Positions 22,147-34,190 of a stretch of 64,000 nucleotides of DNA are shown piece by piece. The notes beneath the pieces are model-generated. The model saw nothing but the letters and a program-made list of their open reading frames with translations, searched no databases and was not told where the DNA came from. The stretch is from NCBI GenBank assembly GCA_026008535.1, contig BRKX01000004.1, positions 56,862,501-56,926,500 of the forward strand, given 5' to 3'. Within the stretch, counting starts at the first letter, position 1. Each line of letters starts with the position of its first letter. Position numbers and translations under genes: made by a program. This stretch comes from Perilla frutescens (lineage: Eukaryota > Streptophyta > Magnoliopsida > Lamiales > Lamiaceae).

Positions 22147-25010
22147 TTTTTTTTTAACGAAAACACCCCTAAGGGTGGGGCATTTGGCACCATGCCCAGC
22201 CTGTGAATAAATAAAGCAACGTCTTGTACAATGTCATGGGCGGGATATGTCCCAGAAGTGAACATATCCCTAACCAATCACGGGAAAATGAAAGCAGAAA
22301 AATAAACATAGGAGATGCATCCACAACCCGGATACTAACTCCAACAATAAAAGAAGCACTAAAACGTGGCGCACAGCCACAAACAAACTGAGACTCCAAA
22401 CAGACAAAAAAACCAACATAATAAAATATGACAAACATAAAAAACGCAAAACTCATCAATGATACCTAAATCTAAAGTTGGGATAACCCAACTGATCCAT
22501 CCGTACCAGGGAGAGCAGATAAGTAGGAGCAGAAACATCATCATAGAAAGTCAATACCGAGGTCTGGGCCCCTCTACCAGCAAGGAAGTCAGCCGCCCAG
22601 TTCCCCTCACGAGGTATATGCGTGAACCGAACATGCTGACCTCTACACAATAATCTGATGGAAGTGAGCGTGTGCCGGGTCACAGCCGAACCCTGACACC
22701 CAGACTGCAACACCGACACAACAGAAGCCGCATCCATCTCGATCCAAACATGATCCGAATACTGAACTGCAAGTCTGAGTCCATGAAGCAGAGCCTGGAA
22801 CTCAGCATCGAAGCTGGATGCCGCCCTCAGGGGCGCACAGAAACCAGCCAGCATCGACCCTATGTAATCCCGAACAAGTCCCCCCCCACCAGCTGCCATC
22901 TGTAGATCCGTCGAAAAAGATCCATCCGTGTTGAGCTTCACCCAGGGTGCCTCCGGAGGCCGCCACGACACCATTCTAGAACGTAAAGCTCTAGGAATGG
23001 GGTCAGCAACATGCATAAAAGGCACCTGAGGGTAACAGCCCAACCAATGCTGCGGAAGGAGCTTTCCAGCCGAAACCAGAAGATGAAGGTGATGATGTGC
23101 CTGCCAAACAATGTGAGACACAAGGAAAAGAACGCCGTGGTGCTTGCGGCTGTTCCTCTCCGTCCAAATAAACCAGAAAGCTAAGCAAGGAATCAAAAAG
23201 CTAATGTGCTTCGGAACAGACCGTGGGAACAGCCCCCTCCAAAACCCAAAAGCATGTGCAACAGTGTGTGCACGTGGAGCATTAATATGGAACCAATTCG
23301 CAACATATGCCCACACCGATTTCGCAGACTCAGACCAAAGAAAAACATGCTCAATGGACTCGACATGCGGATTGACACAACACTGACAATGAGACGCAAG
23401 ATGAATACGACGGGACTGTAATCTAACATCAACAAGAATGCGATCATGCATGAGACGCCAAAGAAAGACAGATATAGTGGGAGTGAGACAATCATGCCAA
23501 AAGGACCTAAAGATGGCACGTTCAGGCCGCCGGTATCTGACCTGATCCCAAGCAGAGGTCAAAGAGAACTCACCTGTCGAGGTCAAATTCCACCGCATGC
23601 TATCCCTCTCTCCCCACATCACCGGAGTCCGGATCACCGAATCAATCAAATCAACGGGCAAAGCAAAATGCTCATGCAATGCATGCAGACGCTCAACATA
23701 CCAAGACTCACCAGATAAGTACCAATCAATATGCAAATGATCAAAACGAGAAGCAGGGCAATAAGAAGATAAGGGAACATCATCACACCAAATATCATCC
23801 CAAAAACTAACATGTCCGTCCCCAAGGGACCACCGGATATGATCCTGAGCCCAAGCACCAACCCTAACCACTCTCTTCCAAACCCGGCTGTCATGCGGAC
23901 CCAACGGCACCCTCAAAGGATACAAACGACCCCTGCAATACTTAGCCCACATGTATCGGGCCCACAAAGAATCACGAGCTCTGAACCTCCACCAAAGCTT
24001 CCAACTGAAGGCAGTGACCAGATTACCAAACCAACGGATACCCAAACCACCCTCAGAAACCGGCAAACAAATGGTCTCCCAACTGATCCAGTGCATCTTC
24101 CTCTTCTCCCCAACAGAACCCCAAAAGAAACAAGCAAGCATCTGCTCGAGCTGATGAAGGACCCCCTGAAGCGGCTCTATGACCTGGAAGATGTGCAAAG
24201 AAATAGTAGCAAGGGTGCTCCTGATGAGCACCAGACGACCTCCAAAAGACAAGTGCTTATGCGACCAGCTGTGAATCCTGTCACTTAAACGCTGTCTCAA
24301 AGGGATGAAAATCGAGCACTTCAGAAAGCCTCTATAGATCGGGACCCCAAGATAAGTGAATGAAAAAGAACCCCGCTGATACCCACAAACGGACTGAATC
24401 TGGTGATGCCAAATCGGAACAAACTTCTCCATGATGTAGAAGTTGCTCTTTCCCCGGTTCACCAGCTGGCCTAAAACCAAAGAATAGTGCTCCAAGCAGT
24501 CCACAAGAAGACCCAAACCATCCGGGTCAGCTCTAGTAAAGATGATGATGTCATCAGCATAAGACAAGTGAGAAACTGGAAAACCCTTCTTCGCCGTCCT
24601 GTACCTCATGACCGGATCACCATAAATCAATCTGTCCAGAATCCGAGACAAGTAATCAGCCGCAAGAACAAACAAGGAGGGTGAAAGGGGATCACCCTGT
24701 CTCAATCCTCGGGAAGAGGGAAAGAAACCAGCCGGAACTCCATTCACAAGAACCGAGAACCAGCAATCCTTGATACACCGACTAATCATATCCACCCACT
24801 GATCCGGAAAACCCATATGATGCAAAACAGCAAGCAAGAGCGACCACTGAACCCGATCATACGCCTTTGCCATATCCAGCTTAAGAGCAATATTGGGAAC
24901 ATCACGGCTGATGTGAAGGTCCCCGATCATCTCCTGAGCGAGCAAGACGTTATCACTGAGCAAGCGACCCTTCACAAAACCACTCTGATTCGGAGCAAGC
25001 ACGGTGATTC
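22147..25010 (-). mobile_element. 5'-truncated L1-type LINE inserted in the copia leader
   Basis: A poly(A) tail on the minus strand (poly-T at about 22147-22155) marks the 3' end. The 5' end is cut inside the RT domain at about 25,005-25,010, as happens when target-primed reverse transcription stops early. The 3' UTR is about 300 bp. No convincing target duplication was found; a weak match (ATCCATGCAATTT against TCATCCAAATTT) is noted. It interrupts the copia leader and so is younger than the copia insertion. Confidence 0.88.
22456..25002 (-). CDS. LINE ORF2 C-terminal part: reverse transcriptase and RNase H (5' partial)
   Basis: An uninterrupted 848-codon frame. RT motifs run from NQSGFVKGR through DMAKAYDRV and GLRQGDPLSPSLFVL to SYADD (24550-24561). 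They are followed by a zf-RVT-like Cys/His/Trp-rich segment (about residues 520-590) and a plant-type RNase H domain near the C-terminus (LNTDGSF ... DAEFQALLHGL ... IPREGNWAADFLAG). The apurinic endonuclease domain and the first RT motifs are missing because the element is 5'-truncated. The listed ATG is simply the first Met and not a real start. Absence of stops contrasts with the riddled copia frames around it. It resembles plant non-LTR retroelement RNase H proteins. It could give a partial RT but not a mobile element. Confidence 0.88.
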   Translation of the reverse strand: MLAPNQSGFVKGRLLSDNVLLAQEMIGDLHISRDVPNIALKLDMAKAYDRVQWSLLLAVLHHMGFPDQWVDMISRCIKDCWFSVLVNGVPAGFFPSSRGLRQGDPLSPSLFVLAADYLSRILDRLIYGDPVMRYRTAKKGFPVSHLSYADDIIIFTRADPDGLGLLVDCLEHYSLVLGQLVNRGKSNFYIMEKFVPIWHHQIQSVCGYQRGSFSFTYLGVPIYRGFLKCSIFIPLRQRLSDRIHSWSHKHLSFGGRLVLIRSTLATISLHIFQVIEPLQGVLHQLEQMLACFFWGSVGEKRKMHWISWETICLPVSEGGLGIRWFGNLVTAFSWKLWWRFRARDSLWARYMWAKYCRGRLYPLRVPLGPHDSRVWKRVVRVGAWAQDHIRWSLGDGHVSFWDDIWCDDVPLSSYCPASRFDHLHIDWYLSGESWYVERLHALHEHFALPVDLIDSVIRTPVMWGERDSMRWNLTSTGEFSLTSAWDQVRYRRPERAIFRSFWHDCLTPTISVFLWRLMHDRILVDVRLQSRRIHLASHCQCCVNPHVESIEHVFLWSESAKSVWAYVANWFHINAPRAHTVAHAFGFWRGLFPRSVPKHISFLIPCLAFWFIWTERNSRKHHGVLFLVSHIVWQAHHHLHLLVSAGKLLPQHWLGCYPQVPFMHVADPIPRALRSRMVSWRPPEAPWVKLNTDGSFSTDLQMAAGGGGLVRDYIGSMLAGFCAPLRAASSFDAEFQALLHGLRLAVQYSDHVWIEMDAASVVSVLQSGCQGSAVTRHTLTSIRLLCRGQHVRFTHIPREGNWAADFLAGRGAQTSVLTFYDDVSAPTYLLSLVRMDQLGYPNFRFRYH

Positions 25011-25148
25011 ATCCAAATTTAAATTGCAACATGCTCGAAAATAAGCAACATTAAATCTGAAAATTTAAGCACATAAATTCATCATCAAGATTAATGTAAT
25101 TTTCGAGACTCATCACTAGAATTAATCCTAGATTAATACTGATACCTA

Positions 25149-25161
25149 TTCTGATACCGGT
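25149..25161 (-). promoter_or_regulatory. Primer-binding site (Met-tRNA type) of the first copia element
   Basis: On the minus strand, directly after the 5' LTR end (CCCCAACA), the sequence ACCGGTATCAGAAT resembles TGGTATCAGAGC, the complement of the initiator Met-tRNA 3' end. One or two bases differ. Confidence 0.75.
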
Positions 25162-25789
25162 TGTTGGGGTTTTGTCGAATTACGCCCCACAGGATCTAAT
25201 CGGCTAATCTAAAATTCTAACATGCATACGCAAATCATGATTTCATGTGTGATGTAAATAAGAACATTGAACGTACTATGCAAGATCATCGAATTAAACA
25301 CAGCGGAATAAATTAATTTGATAGAATCCACTTACATAGATTGTAGGGTTGACGACGAGATTACAGGTCTAATCTCGTTGCTGTAGAAGAACTGTCGAAC
25401 TCGGCCTCTTCCCACTGTGTTCGACACCACCAAGGAGCTGTAGAGATACTCCAAGATCTTCTACTATATTCTCGATACCCGTTTAGATGTAGAGTGGGCT
25501 ACAAACTACTAAATTGTATGGATAACCTAGGGAATTAAGTGTGACAGAGAGGGGCTGATTGTGTGCCCATTATACACGCCTCCTCCCTCTATTAATACAG
25601 AGGGAGGCGTGTATTAGGTCTCCAAACCCTGATGGGTTTGGGCCTCTCCACTTATTCCATTCCCACAGTCCATTAAGGTATTAATTGGGTTACAGTAGGG
25701 ATCTAGCATAATATTAAATTGGCCCATGAATTTATTTAATATCCAACATCCAATACCTAGGATATAATTAAATAAATTAAGTGTTATTT
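25162..25789 (-). repeat. 5' LTR of the first copia element, part 1 (continues at 38743-39547)
   Basis: Matches the left LTR from its plus-left end. It breaks off at TATTT (25785-25789), the target duplication of the Athila insertion. The second part resumes at TATTT 38743. Confidence 0.92.
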
Positions 25790-27192
25790 TGACATGCTCG
25801 AATTTTAGTCCTAATCCGAGCATTATTTCGTATGTTTTTATTTTGTTTTAGTTTGTTTAGTAATCATTTAGAGTAATATTAGTCGTTAATTAGAATAAGT
25901 GTTACTAACACAGTTAATTTAGAAAACAGGTTTAAAATGAGCAACTCGGGACTCGCGGATCGAAGTGTGCATCAAAAGGGACCCGAAAGCTGGATCGGAC
26001 AGGTGAGAAAGCACGAAGACCGAGTCGGAACCGGGAGGCAGGGTAGGGCCTGCAACGCGGCGCAACCCAGAGCCTGGGGCGCGACCCGCAGCTCGACGTC
26101 CGCGGCATGAATTCAACCACCTGCAACGCGGTGCGACCCAGGCCTGGGCCAGCTCGGGTCGCGCCTCACCCCACGCGGCGCAACCGGCCCCGTGTCGCGC
26201 CCCTGTGTCTTGTTTTCGAGCATATCTGAATTTTTGTCCCATTTTTTATATGATAGTATAAAAGCCATCCTTAGTTCGAAAAATGAGGGGAGACTTTTGA
26301 TTTTTTGCCAATTTTAGAGTAAGAAAGAGTGGAGAGCTTGGTGTATGGAAGATTCAAGAAGTTCTTGAAGTTTTTGAAGATCTATATTCAAGTTTTTGGG
26401 TTTCTTCTCCTCCTCTACTATGTTTATCTTTTATGTGATATTTTTCTCTATTGTGATTATGGATAGCTAAATTTTTAGGCATCTAGGGTTTTGTGATTTG
26501 GTGATGGATTTGTAAATTAAACATGGGTTATTTCTTAATCTTCCCCTTCTTCCCATGAATCATGGTTTATTTGCTTCTATTCTTTGATTGGCCATCTTAG
26601 GATAGAACTTGGTGTATAATCGAGTTCGAGAGAATCAATTATGTATGGGTAAATGATTTATGGTTTCAATTTTGCATTAGATCGAGAGATTAATGTTTAA
26701 TTGATGTTTGTTGATTGATTGTGCTTGATTAGATTAAATTACAATTTAGCCCTAGAGATAGGGGAATTGAGTTTAATTGAAAGGTCTTAGTTGCTCGAGA
26801 GAGGGCTTCGACTAAATTTGATATCAATTGTTGTTTGGGGAGATTATGCATGAATCCATTGTTTAATGAACAAATTTTCACTAATGAGAAATGCCCTAGA
26901 GCCATTATTTCTCATTGAGATTTTTATTAAGCTTTTACTCTCTTTTATTCCTTTTGTGTTGCTATTTTCTATTTAATATTGCAAATCTTATTTTTCTAGT
27001 TAATCCTCCAACAAAATTTTGAATGGTTTGACTAGTGAAAATGTTCGATGTGATGGTACTTGTAGACTCGTTTATGCATTTAGTTCCCCGTGTTCGACCC
27101 GGTCTCCTATGCTCCGTATGTTCACTTGCATAATTGAGATTTGGTAAATTAAAGCTTGTGTTGATAATCGTTGTGAAAGAAAAATCTCATCA
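25790..27192 (+). repeat. 5' LTR of the Athila-like element
   Basis: 1,403 bp, TG...CA. It carries a GC-rich block (about 25,965-26,220) upstream of a TATA box (TATAAAAG, 26257-26264). Relative to the 3' LTR it keeps about 50 bp near 26,450-26,500 (GGATAGCTAAATTTTTAGG region) and lacks about 16 bp in the GC block. Confidence 0.93.
26257..26264 (+). promoter_or_regulatory. TATA box of the Athila-like 5' LTR
   Basis: TATAAAAG lies just after the GC-rich block and is conserved in the 3' LTR at 37846-37853. Confidence 0.6.
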
Positions 27193-27198
27193 AGTTTT

Positions 27199-27216
27199 TA
27201 GCGCCGTTGCCGGGGA
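27199..27216 (+). promoter_or_regulatory. Primer-binding site of the Athila-like element
   Basis: TAGCGCCGTTGCCGGGGA lies 6 nt after the LTR. It matches the TGGCGCCGTTGCCGGGGA type common in Athila/Tat elements (generally assigned to Asp-tRNA) with one mismatch. Confidence 0.85.
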
Positions 27217-27330
27217 CCTATTTGTTTATTTGAGTATATGCAATATCGTTTCAAGAATTATTTTGCTAGATTAAACGTATTATTTAATTTTTGAACTTCA
27301 AACTTACTTTAAGTTGTTCACATGTAGTGT

Positions 27331-30300
27331 ATGCATACAAGGGCACGTGGTGACCCGTTGCTCGAGTTAGATACCGAGATTGAAGCCACGAGCCGTCATA
27401 ACAATGCTAGAAGAAGACGAAGACATACAATGATGGATAATCCACCACTCCCACCTCCCATGCAAGACCCATTGATTCTACAAATGCAAAGACAGCTTGA
27501 GGAGATGAGAGGTCAACTTCGGGCTCAAGAGGAAGCTAGGGTTCGAGTTGAGGAAGCCCCGATTAGGAACTTGTTTCAACCTATACTTAATGAGGGGGTT
27601 GTCAATGGGCCGGCTATACAAGCCAACAACTTCGAATTGAAACCGGCACTAATGGCTATGGTGTCCCAAAATCAGTTTGGTGAAACGGCACTTGAAGATC
27701 CACACGAACATGTCCACCAATTTTTGGAGATTGCCCGAACGGTCAAGATCAATGGGGTGCCCGAGGATGCCATCCGTTTGAAGCTTTTCTATTTCTCATT
27801 GCGGGACAAAGCTCGAACATGGTGGTTAAACCAACCACCCGGTTCATTCACCTCATGGAGCGACTTCCTCTCCAAATTCCTTCAGAAATTCTTTCCTCCT
27901 GGAAAGACATTGAAGTTAAAGGGAGAGATAACTCAATTCAAGCAAAGGGATGAAGAGTCATTGTGTGAAGCTTGGGAGCGGTTTAGAGAGATGCTCCGCA
28001 AATGTCCGGGGTACGGTTTGGCACGGACCACCAAGTGTGCATCTTTTATGGCGGTTGTAAGTCCAGTGTGAGAAGTATTCTTGATGCATCGGCCGGAGGA
28101 TCGTTATTGAACCGAGGACCCGAAGAAGCAGTCACAATCATTGAGGAGATGGCCTCCAATGCCTATCAATGGCCGGGAGAACGGGAAAATGTGCAAATAT
28201 TGAAAAAAGTGGAAACTACAAACAATGATGCTATAGCCCTTTTAGCCGCTCAGATAACTACTATGAACTCAAAAATAGAGGCTATGGCATCACCAAGATT
28301 GGAGCCTTCGATCATGCCTAATATGGAGGAAGCAAGTTTTGTTGGTCAAGGCAACTATGGGGGTTATCAAAGGCCCTTCAATCAAGGTTTTAAGCCACAC
28401 TTTGGAGGACCACAAGGGCAAGGTAGGAATCAATACCATCCTAAGCCACCACATCCGAATCTCTTTTATTCAAATCCGAACAATCACCTCCAACCACCTC
28501 CTGGATTTTCAGTTACAAATGGGGTCATCGATGATGAAAAGAAACCCAAAATGGAAGAACTTCTCATGACTCTATTGAACAAGACCGACAAGTACATGGG
28601 TGAATCACAAACAAGATTTGAGAAGCTTGAGAGCAACCAAGCGGCGGTAAATATCCAATTGAAAATGCTTGAGAAACAAATGGGGCAACTAGCTACCGCC
28701 GTGGGAGGACAACATCAATCGGGACACTTTCCCGCCAATACAACGGTGAACCCAAAGGATTGCAAAGCTATTGCCTTACGGAGTGGAACCACATATAGGA
28801 GTCCGGAAATGCCACCACAAGATGTTGAGACAACCACTGACGAAGGGAAAGAAGAAGAAATGGTGGGAGAGGAAATAATTGCCAAGAAAGATGAATCCAT
28901 TAAAGGAAAGGTAAGCCTTCCACCAAAGAAGGTAGATGGATTACATGCAAACATACCTTACCCTCAAAGACTTCAAAAGTCCAAAAATGAAGAGCAATTC
29001 TCCAAATTTCTTGACATATTCCGAAGGATTCAAATCAACCTCCCTCTTGTGGAAGCCCTTCAACAAATGCCAAGCTATGCCAAATTTCTCAAAGACGTGG
29101 TGACGAGAAAGAGAAAATTGGGCAACTTTGAGACCGTGAGTTTGACGGAAAATTGTAGTGCCTTGATTCAAAAGAAACTTCCTGCCAAGATGAAGGATCC
29201 CGGGAGTTTCAACATCACCGTCACCATTGGAGATTTCCATGAGAAGAAAGCCCTTTGTGATTTGGGTGCAAGTATTAATCTTATGTCGTTGTCGTTCTTC
29301 TTAAAGCTTAACATTGGGGAAATCAAACCGACAATGATATGCTTGCAAATGATGGATAGGTCCTTGACTTATCCGAGAGGAGTTGTGGAGAATGTCCTTG
29401 TGAAGGTGAATGTCTTCATTTTCCCCGTGGATTTTGTTGTTTTAGATATGGAGGAGGATAAGAATGTGCCACTTATTTTGGGAAGACCATTCTTAGCAAC
29501 GGGGAAGGCACTAATTGATGTGTCAAAAGGGGAACTCACGCTCCGCTTGAATGATGAAAGTAGTACATTTTCAATTTATAATGCTATGAAGTTTCATGAA
29601 GATGATGAGGAATTTGGGAGAATGGAGAATTGTAAAGTGATGACGATTGTTGAAGAATGTGTTGAAGAGATAATGATAGAGCGATACATCTCTCAAGATC
29701 CCATGGAAACCATTATGTTTCCATCTCTTAACTCCTCCTCATCTCTTGATGCTTTTGATGATAACATCGATATTGTGGATTGTCTGTTTGCTCTTGATTC
29801 TCTACAGGAAATCCCAAGATGAGGAAATCGTTTCTTACCATTGAGGGATGGCAAAGAGGAAGTTTTGAAAAAGGAAGGAGGTGAAGAGAAAGACAAGAAG
29901 GAAGAATTGAAACCACTCCCGAGCCACTTAAGGTATGCTTACTTGGGTCCAAATGAAACATACCCCGTAATTGTGTCTTCTTTGTTATCTTCATGTGAGC
30001 TTGATAAGTTGTTTAGAGTTTTGAGAAAGCATAAGTCCGCGTTAGGGTGGTCTATTGGGGATTTGAAGGGGATTAGTTCCACAATTTGCATGCATAGAAT
30101 TTTGCTAGAAGAAAATTACCAACCTCGTGCCCAACCCCAACGTCGATTGAATCCCATAATGCAAGAAGTGGTTAGGAAGGAAGTTCTTAAATGGCTTGAT
30201 GCGGGTATAGTTTATGCTATTTCCGATAGTGAGTGGGTGAGTCCCACCCAAGTGGTAGCCAAAAAGGGAGGAATGACCATAGTGAAGGATGAATGCAATG

Positions 30301-32801
30301 AATTGATAGCTACTAGGCTTGTGAACGGGTGGCGGGTGTGTATTGATTACAGAGCATTAAATGCAGCCACTAGAAAGGATCACTTTCCATTACCTTTCAT
30401 TGACCAAATTCTTGATAGGTTGGCCGGGTATGAGTTTTATTGTTTCCTAGATGGGTATTCCGGATATAACCAAATTTTAATTGCACCCGAGGACCAACAT
30501 AAATCCGCTTTCACATGCCCTTATGGAATTTTTGCTTTTAGAAGAATGTCTTTTGGATTGTGTAATGCGCCTGCTACTTTCCAAAGGTGCATGATGTCAA
30601 TCTTTCATAATTTGATTGAAAAGATAATGGAAGTTTTCATGGATGATTTTTTTATTTTTGGGAACTCTTTTGATGATTTCTTGAACAACCTAACCCGAGT
30701 TTTGCAGCATTGTGAAGATACTAACATTGTGTTGAACTGGGAGAAATGCCATTTCATGGTAAGAGACGGAGTAGTTCTTGGCCACAAGGTGTCTTCTGCA
30801 GGGTTAGAGGTGGATCGAGCCAAAATTTTTGCCATTGAGAAGCTCCCACCCCCCACCAATGAAAAGGGTGTCCGGAGTTTCCTTGGTCATGCCGGGTTCT
30901 ATCGGCGTTTTATTAAGGATTTTTCAAAAATCTCTAAACCTTTGTGTAAATTACTTGAAAAATCTAGTGATTTTGTTTTTAATGGCGAATGTGTGCAGGC
31001 GTTTGAGACGCTGAAGAAGGCCCTAATGACAGCCCGCGTCCTCATTGCCCCGGATTGGAGTGAACCCTTTAAGCTCATGTGTGATGCGAGCGAGGTAGCC
31101 GTGGGAGCCGCTTTAGGCCAAAGAAGAGAGAAGTTGCTCTGGGTAATCTACTATGGAAGCAAAACCTTGGACCCGGCACAAATCAATTACACGACCACTG
31201 AAAGAGAGTTGTTGGCGGTTGTATATGCTTTTGACAAGTTCCGGCCCTATCTTATTGGGGCCCGAACAATTGTCCACACAGATCACGCCGCGTTGAGGCA
31301 TCTCTTTGCCAAGAAGGATGCCAAGCCCCGGCTTATACGGTAGATTCTTCTCCTACAAGAATTCGATGTGGAAATCAAGGATCGAAAGGGGTGCGAGAAT
31401 GTGGTGGCCGACCACCTATCTCGTTTGGAGCATACTAAAGAAAGTCAAGATGATAAAATGGAGATTGATGATTGTTTCCCAGATGAAAGGATCCTTGTTG
31501 TGGGTACGACGAAAGTGGCATGGTTTGCGGATATAGTGAATTATTTGGTGGCGGGAATTGCACCAAAAGAGTTAGAAGGATATCAAAAGAATAAATTTTT
31601 CTATGATTTGAGATTCTTTGTGTGGGATGAACCATTTTTATTTAGAAGATGTGCCGATCTAGTTTTGAGGAGATGTGTGCCCGAAGAGGAATGAGGACAA
31701 ATACTAGAAGCATGCCATGTGGGATTGAGTGGGGGACATTTTGGAGCTAACCGGACGGCTAGGAAAATTTACCAAAGTGGATTTTATTGGCCAAGCATTT
31801 TCAAGGATGCAAGATAGTTTGTTAGGAGTTGTGATAAATGCCAACGTATGGGATCTATAACTAAGAAGGATGAAATTCCCATGAAGAATACCATTGAAGT
31901 TGAACTTTTTAATGTGTGGGGAATAGACTTCATGGGACCGTTTGTTGCATCCGAGGGAAACTTGTACATCTTGCTAGCCGTAGACTATGTGTCACGATGG
32001 ATTGAAGCCACTCCAACGAAGACGAATGATGCAAAGGTTGTTCTCAAATTTCTCAAAAAGAATGTCTTGACAAGGTATGGAGCCCCTAGAGCTATTGTGA
32101 GCGATGGTGGCTCACACTTTTGCAACAAATGGATGGAAGCATTGCTTGCTAGACATGGAGTTAAGCACAAGATAACGACACCCTATCATCCTCAAGCCAA
32201 CGGTCAAGCCGAGTTGGCAAATCGGGAAGTAAAGCAAATACTTCAAAAGGTAGTCCGCACAAATGGAAAAGATTGGTCTTCACTTTTGGATGAAGCACTA
32301 TGGGCTTATCGCACGGCTTACAAGACCCCGCTAGGAATGTCTCCCTATCAACTAGTGTTCGGAAAATCTTATCATTTGCCCATTGAGCTTTCACATAAAG
32401 CGTTTTGGGCTACCAAAAAGTTGAACCTTGATCCCGTGTCATCCGTTGGAGAGCGAATCTTCAAACTGAATGAATTAGAGGAGTTCCGGATGGAGGCTTT
32501 TGAAAATTCAGCTATTTACAAGATGAGAGCTAAAGTTTACCATGACAAGATCTTGAGACAAAAAGACCTCACATCGGGAGATGAAGTTCTTTTGTTCAAT
32601 TCAAGATTCAGGCTATTTCCCGGAAAACTTAAGACCAAATGGAGTGGTCCGTTTACCATAGCCCGAATTTTTGATGGTGGGGCAATTGAACTCAAAGGCA
32701 AGGATGGAAGCTTGTTCGTGGTGAATGGGCATCGGGTTAAAAAGTTTTACAAGCCAGAAAACAAAGAAGTGGTGTTTGTGTGCTACCTTAACGATGCCTA
32801 G
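27331..32801 (+). pseudogene. Athila-like gag-pol polyprotein, one frameshift and four stops
   Basis: Gag starts at ATG 27331. The capsid region (NFELKPALMAMV ... FPPGKTLKLKGEI) is followed by a 1-nt frameshift near 28,015, after which reading continues in the third frame to 32801. The protease has DLGASINLM (about 29,250). RT has VNGWRVCIDYRALN and FMDD (30634-30645). RNase H runs from MCDASEVAVGAALG to the HTDHAALRHLF motif. Integrase has an HHCC zinc finger (about 31,715-31,845) and a DDE core (GIDFMGPF, SDGGSHF). In-frame stops are TGA 29820, TAG 31341 (Trp expected), TGA 31692 and TAG 31815. With all four in one frame, the original was a single long ORF. It would have supplied particle, copying and integration functions. 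The element cannot now move without help. Confidence 0.92.
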
Positions 32802-33074
32802 ATGTCTTGGTATTATGTCCAGCTAGCGACGTTAAACTTAGCGCTTATTGGGAGGCACCCCAATGCTTTTTAGTTATTTGCATTTTCTTGTTCTTTTTGT
32901 GTGTGTTTTATTTTTCATATTTCTTTGTTTTTAGATTATCTTGTGTTTGGTGTACATTGTAGTTGTGGTTTTGTGTGTTCTTTTGTAGTGTTGTTTTCTT
33001 AGTTTTGGTGTTTTGAGCATAGGAGCAGCTTGAGTGGGAATGAAGTGTCGAAAAAGGCCGAAACGAGCGAACTT

Positions 33075-33255
33075 ACCAAGGGAGTCTGCAACGCGGCGCG
33101 ACCCGGAGCCAGAAACGCGAGTGGCTGACTCGACGTCCGCAGCTGAAAACGGCTCGCTTGCAATGCGGCCCGAGCCGCGAGACATCACCTGAGTCACGCT
33201 CGGAAGGCGCGACGCGACCCGACGCTCGGTGCGGCCCGGGTCGCGCCAGTCTCAC
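33075..33255 (+). promoter_or_regulatory. Internal copy of the LTR GC-rich module, possible internal promoter
   Basis: The block CTGCAACGCGGCGCGACCC, then GAGCC, CTCGACGTCCG, a GCAATGCGGC repeat and finally GGGTCGCGCC follows the same order as the LTR GC block (37,625-37,740). About 65-80 bp downstream is a TATA-like stretch (CATATACGTTTATAG, about 33,330) and then a strong splice-donor-like AAGGTATGA (33381-33389). The position just ahead of the second ORF suggests it drives that ORF. This is inference. Confidence 0.45.
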
Positions 33256-34190
33256 GGGTTTTAACCTTTCTTTCTCCCCTTTCACTTCATTTCTCACACT
33301 TCACTCCCACCTCTCCACACTCACACACTCATATACGTTTATAGTGCTCCCTCTACTCCATTCCAAGGCACAACCTCCTCAAGGTATGAATTTTCTCCCC
33401 ATGTTCTTCCTTTTCTTCATGGTAGCAAGTTCATGGTTTTTCAAGCTTTTCAATGGAGGTTGTTCATGGCAACTTGGTTTTGTATGGTTAAATTCCAAAT
33501 CTCTTGCTTCTATTTTGGAATTCCTAGCTTAAGAACCTTAGGTATGCTTTCAATTAGCATGTTTTGGAAATGTAGTGGAAGTTCTTCATTTTTGCCCAAA
33601 ATCTAGGGTTCCAAGGTAAAATTGGGGGAAAATTATGTGGATGGGAAATTCTTGCCATTTTATCTTCGATCTATGCAATTCCATACTTCTTAGGAATTTT
33701 TATGTGTTGCATTTGGAAGAATAAGTATGTTGTGGAATTTGTGTAGTCATTTTGGGAGACTTGTTCTTTACTTAGGCAAAATTCTTGTTCCAATATGTTT
33801 GAAATAATATGTTTTGCTTGGATGGAATTTTTATGATAAGGATTAGCAAAGTTGGACTTATATTTGGGGGTTGTTCTATGCTTTATGACTATCTTTGAAT
33901 TAAACATGAGTGTGCTTTGCTCTTATGCCCCATTTGCAAATATTTCGTCAACTTGCTTTATCATTTTGTTTCAATGGATGATTGGATGAGGTAGTGCATG
34001 AGGACATTTTGTATGATTGCCATTTTGGAAGGGTTTGTTTGTATGAGGCTTGAGGTTCAAAGGTTTTGTTTTTAATTTTTGATACGCCCTTGCAACCACC
34101 CCGTGTGTCTCATGTTTTGGTTAAAACCATTTAACATCACGTTCCTATTTGTTTTGGAAGGTACTTAAGCCCGACGCTCCCCCTGCAAGA

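Larger units (their letters stand above)
20105..25148 (-). other. Leader of the first copia element, interrupted by a LINE
   Basis: About 2.2 kb of non-coding leader between the primer-binding site and gag, once the LINE is excluded. It holds two copies of AAGCCACG-AGGGTGG-CGTTTA (about 20235 and 20375). A GC-rich patch lies near 20,830-20,890. Confidence 0.7.

Noticed and set aside
22110..25030. Target duplication for the LINE
   Set aside because: The best flanking match (ATCCATGCAATTT against TCATCCAAATTT) needs a mismatch and indels, so it was not recorded as a real duplication.
22672..25044. Several plus-strand frames over the LINE (for example 158 codons at 23,812)
   Set aside because: Antisense shadows of the 848-codon RT frame. 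No domains.
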